Shown piece after piece: positions 23,782-24,479 of a stretch of 24,479 nt of DNA. Each line of letters begins with the position of its first letter. The stretch's first letter is position 1. The notes beneath the pieces were generated by a model, which had not been told where the DNA came from, did no database searches, and worked only from the letters and a program-made list of their open reading frames with translations. Origin of the DNA: a virus; the IMG/VR virus record IMGVR_UViG_3300027911_000064, positions 1 to 24,479 of that record. The stretch is one strand, 5' to 3'. A program made the translations under genes and the position numbers.

Positions 23782-24479
23782 ATGGGCTTTGTTGATCTAG
23801 GAAAAGCTCCTGCTGGACCAAAAGGAGATCCAGGCCATGGGGCTGTTGATCCTAAATTAATACAAGGCCTAAGGGATGATATAAATAAAAAGCATGATAA
23901 AATATTAAGCTCTGACAATATCCCAGAAGGCCCAAATAATCTGTATTTTACGACACAGAAGATGTCAGAAATATACAAAGAAATTGATGACTTAGAAAAA
24001 TTAATCACTGAAAAATTAGATAACATTTCTAAACGTATTGTTACTTCTGATGAAGTTAAAGAATCTCAAGATAAAAAGTTTTATACTCTAAAAGACAAAG
24101 AAGAGATTTTAAAACATCTTGAACAGGGTGCCGAAGTTTTTGCTCGCTCCATCGCTCAATCCAATATAGCTGACTGGGTCGTGGTAAATGGCAATAATGA
24201 TTTATGCAATGAAGACACCAAAACTCTATCCTATTTCAACACCTATATCGAGGAAGTAAAAAAAGCTCTCACTCGTTTAGGATCTAAGAATAAAGTTTAC
24301 AATTTGGTCGCCGATGATGATCATGTCGGTATATTTTCTTTGGCCAAAGCCCCAGAACAGGTATTTATAGGCTTTGAAAATGGCAGCTGGAAAAATAATC
24401 ATGATGCATTATATGCCGATAATCTTAATAGGAATTTTCAATATGCTACACTCGGTGCGCTTGAGGCGGAAATCAACAA
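23782..24479 (+). CDS. Fibre or appendage protein, 3' end beyond the window
   Basis: An open frame from ATG 23782, next to the previous stop, runs with no stop codon for 232 codons to the window end, so it is partial. AGGGGG at 23771-23776 is its ribosome binding site. It opens with a short collagen-like stretch (AGPKGDPGHG), then the fibre motif SDNIPEGPNNLYFTTQKMSE, seen in many phage fibres, then charged helical coiled coil (~75-115). From about residue 115 a different domain begins (SIAQSNIADWVVVNGNNDLC, later YNLVADDDHVGIFSLAKAP), which I do not recognise. Codons in this part look richer in GCC, TCC, ATC and GTC than in the upstream fibre gene. Confidence 0.8.
   Translation, partial: MGFVDLGKAPAGPKGDPGHGAVDPKLIQGLRDDINKKHDKILSSDNIPEGPNNLYFTTQKMSEIYKEIDDLEKLITEKLDNISKRIVTSDEVKESQDKKFYTLKDKEEILKHLEQGAEVFARSIAQSNIADWVVVNGNNDLCNEDTKTLSYFNTYIEEVKKALTRLGSKNKVYNLVADDDHVGIFSLAKAPEQVFIGFENGSWKNNHDALYADNLNRNFQYATLGALEAEIN

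Overview
The window is a stretch of a tailed-bacteriophage genome. It could be a free phage or a prophage; nothing bacterial is visible. All recognisable genes lie on the + strand, tightly packed, with many ATGA or few-base overlaps. It carries the packaging and virion-structure half of a podovirus: terminase, portal, scaffold, major capsid protein, neck and stabilisation proteins, a block of three large low-complexity ejection proteins, and tail fibres. I see no tape-measure protein, tail tube or sheath, which together with the ejection block points to a short-tailed (podovirus) virion. Gene order and protein style resemble P22-like and Bcep22-like podoviruses, but the DNA is AT-rich (roughly 40% GC by eye), so the host is unlikely to be a high-GC Burkholderia. 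The host cannot be named from this sequence. No integrase, replication, lysis or tRNA gene is in the window.

Layout. (1) 1-1918: a possible -10 box, then a DUF3223-HNH protein, two small conserved-type proteins, a small helix-turn-helix protein and a GNAT acetyltransferase, with overlaps of up to 55 bases. (2) 1933-3958: a small protein, then terminase small and large subunits. (3) 4003-5258: six very small genes between terminase and portal. These include a pair of tandem paralogues (the second only 44 codons) and a zinc-ribbon protein. (4) 5251-9442: portal, scaffold and major capsid protein, closed by a strong intrinsic terminator. (5) 9443-10345: a non-coding leader with a nested stem-loop, a capsid-associated protein, then a second leader with two mutually exclusive GC-rich hairpins. 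(6) 10346-15900: an FN3-fused head-tail adaptor, a small conserved structural protein, a fibre/appendage protein and a 1007-residue stabilisation/tail-hub protein. (7) 15902-21442: three ejection (internal virion) proteins. (8) 21497-24479: two small related beta proteins flanking a repeat-containing fibre with a C1q-like tip, then a further fibre or appendage protein that runs off the window.

How it works together (family knowledge plus inference): the terminase packages DNA through the portal into a shell of capsid protein built on the scaffold. The adaptor and stabilisation proteins close the vertex. The three ejection proteins are carried inside and form the conduit at infection. The distal fibres bind the host.

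The points most worth a second look are the two structured RNA leaders just after the capsid gene, the FN3 domain on the head-tail adaptor, the overlooked 44-residue tandem paralogue, the anciently duplicated 57-residue fibre repeats, and the truncated last protein, whose C-terminal part I do not recognise.
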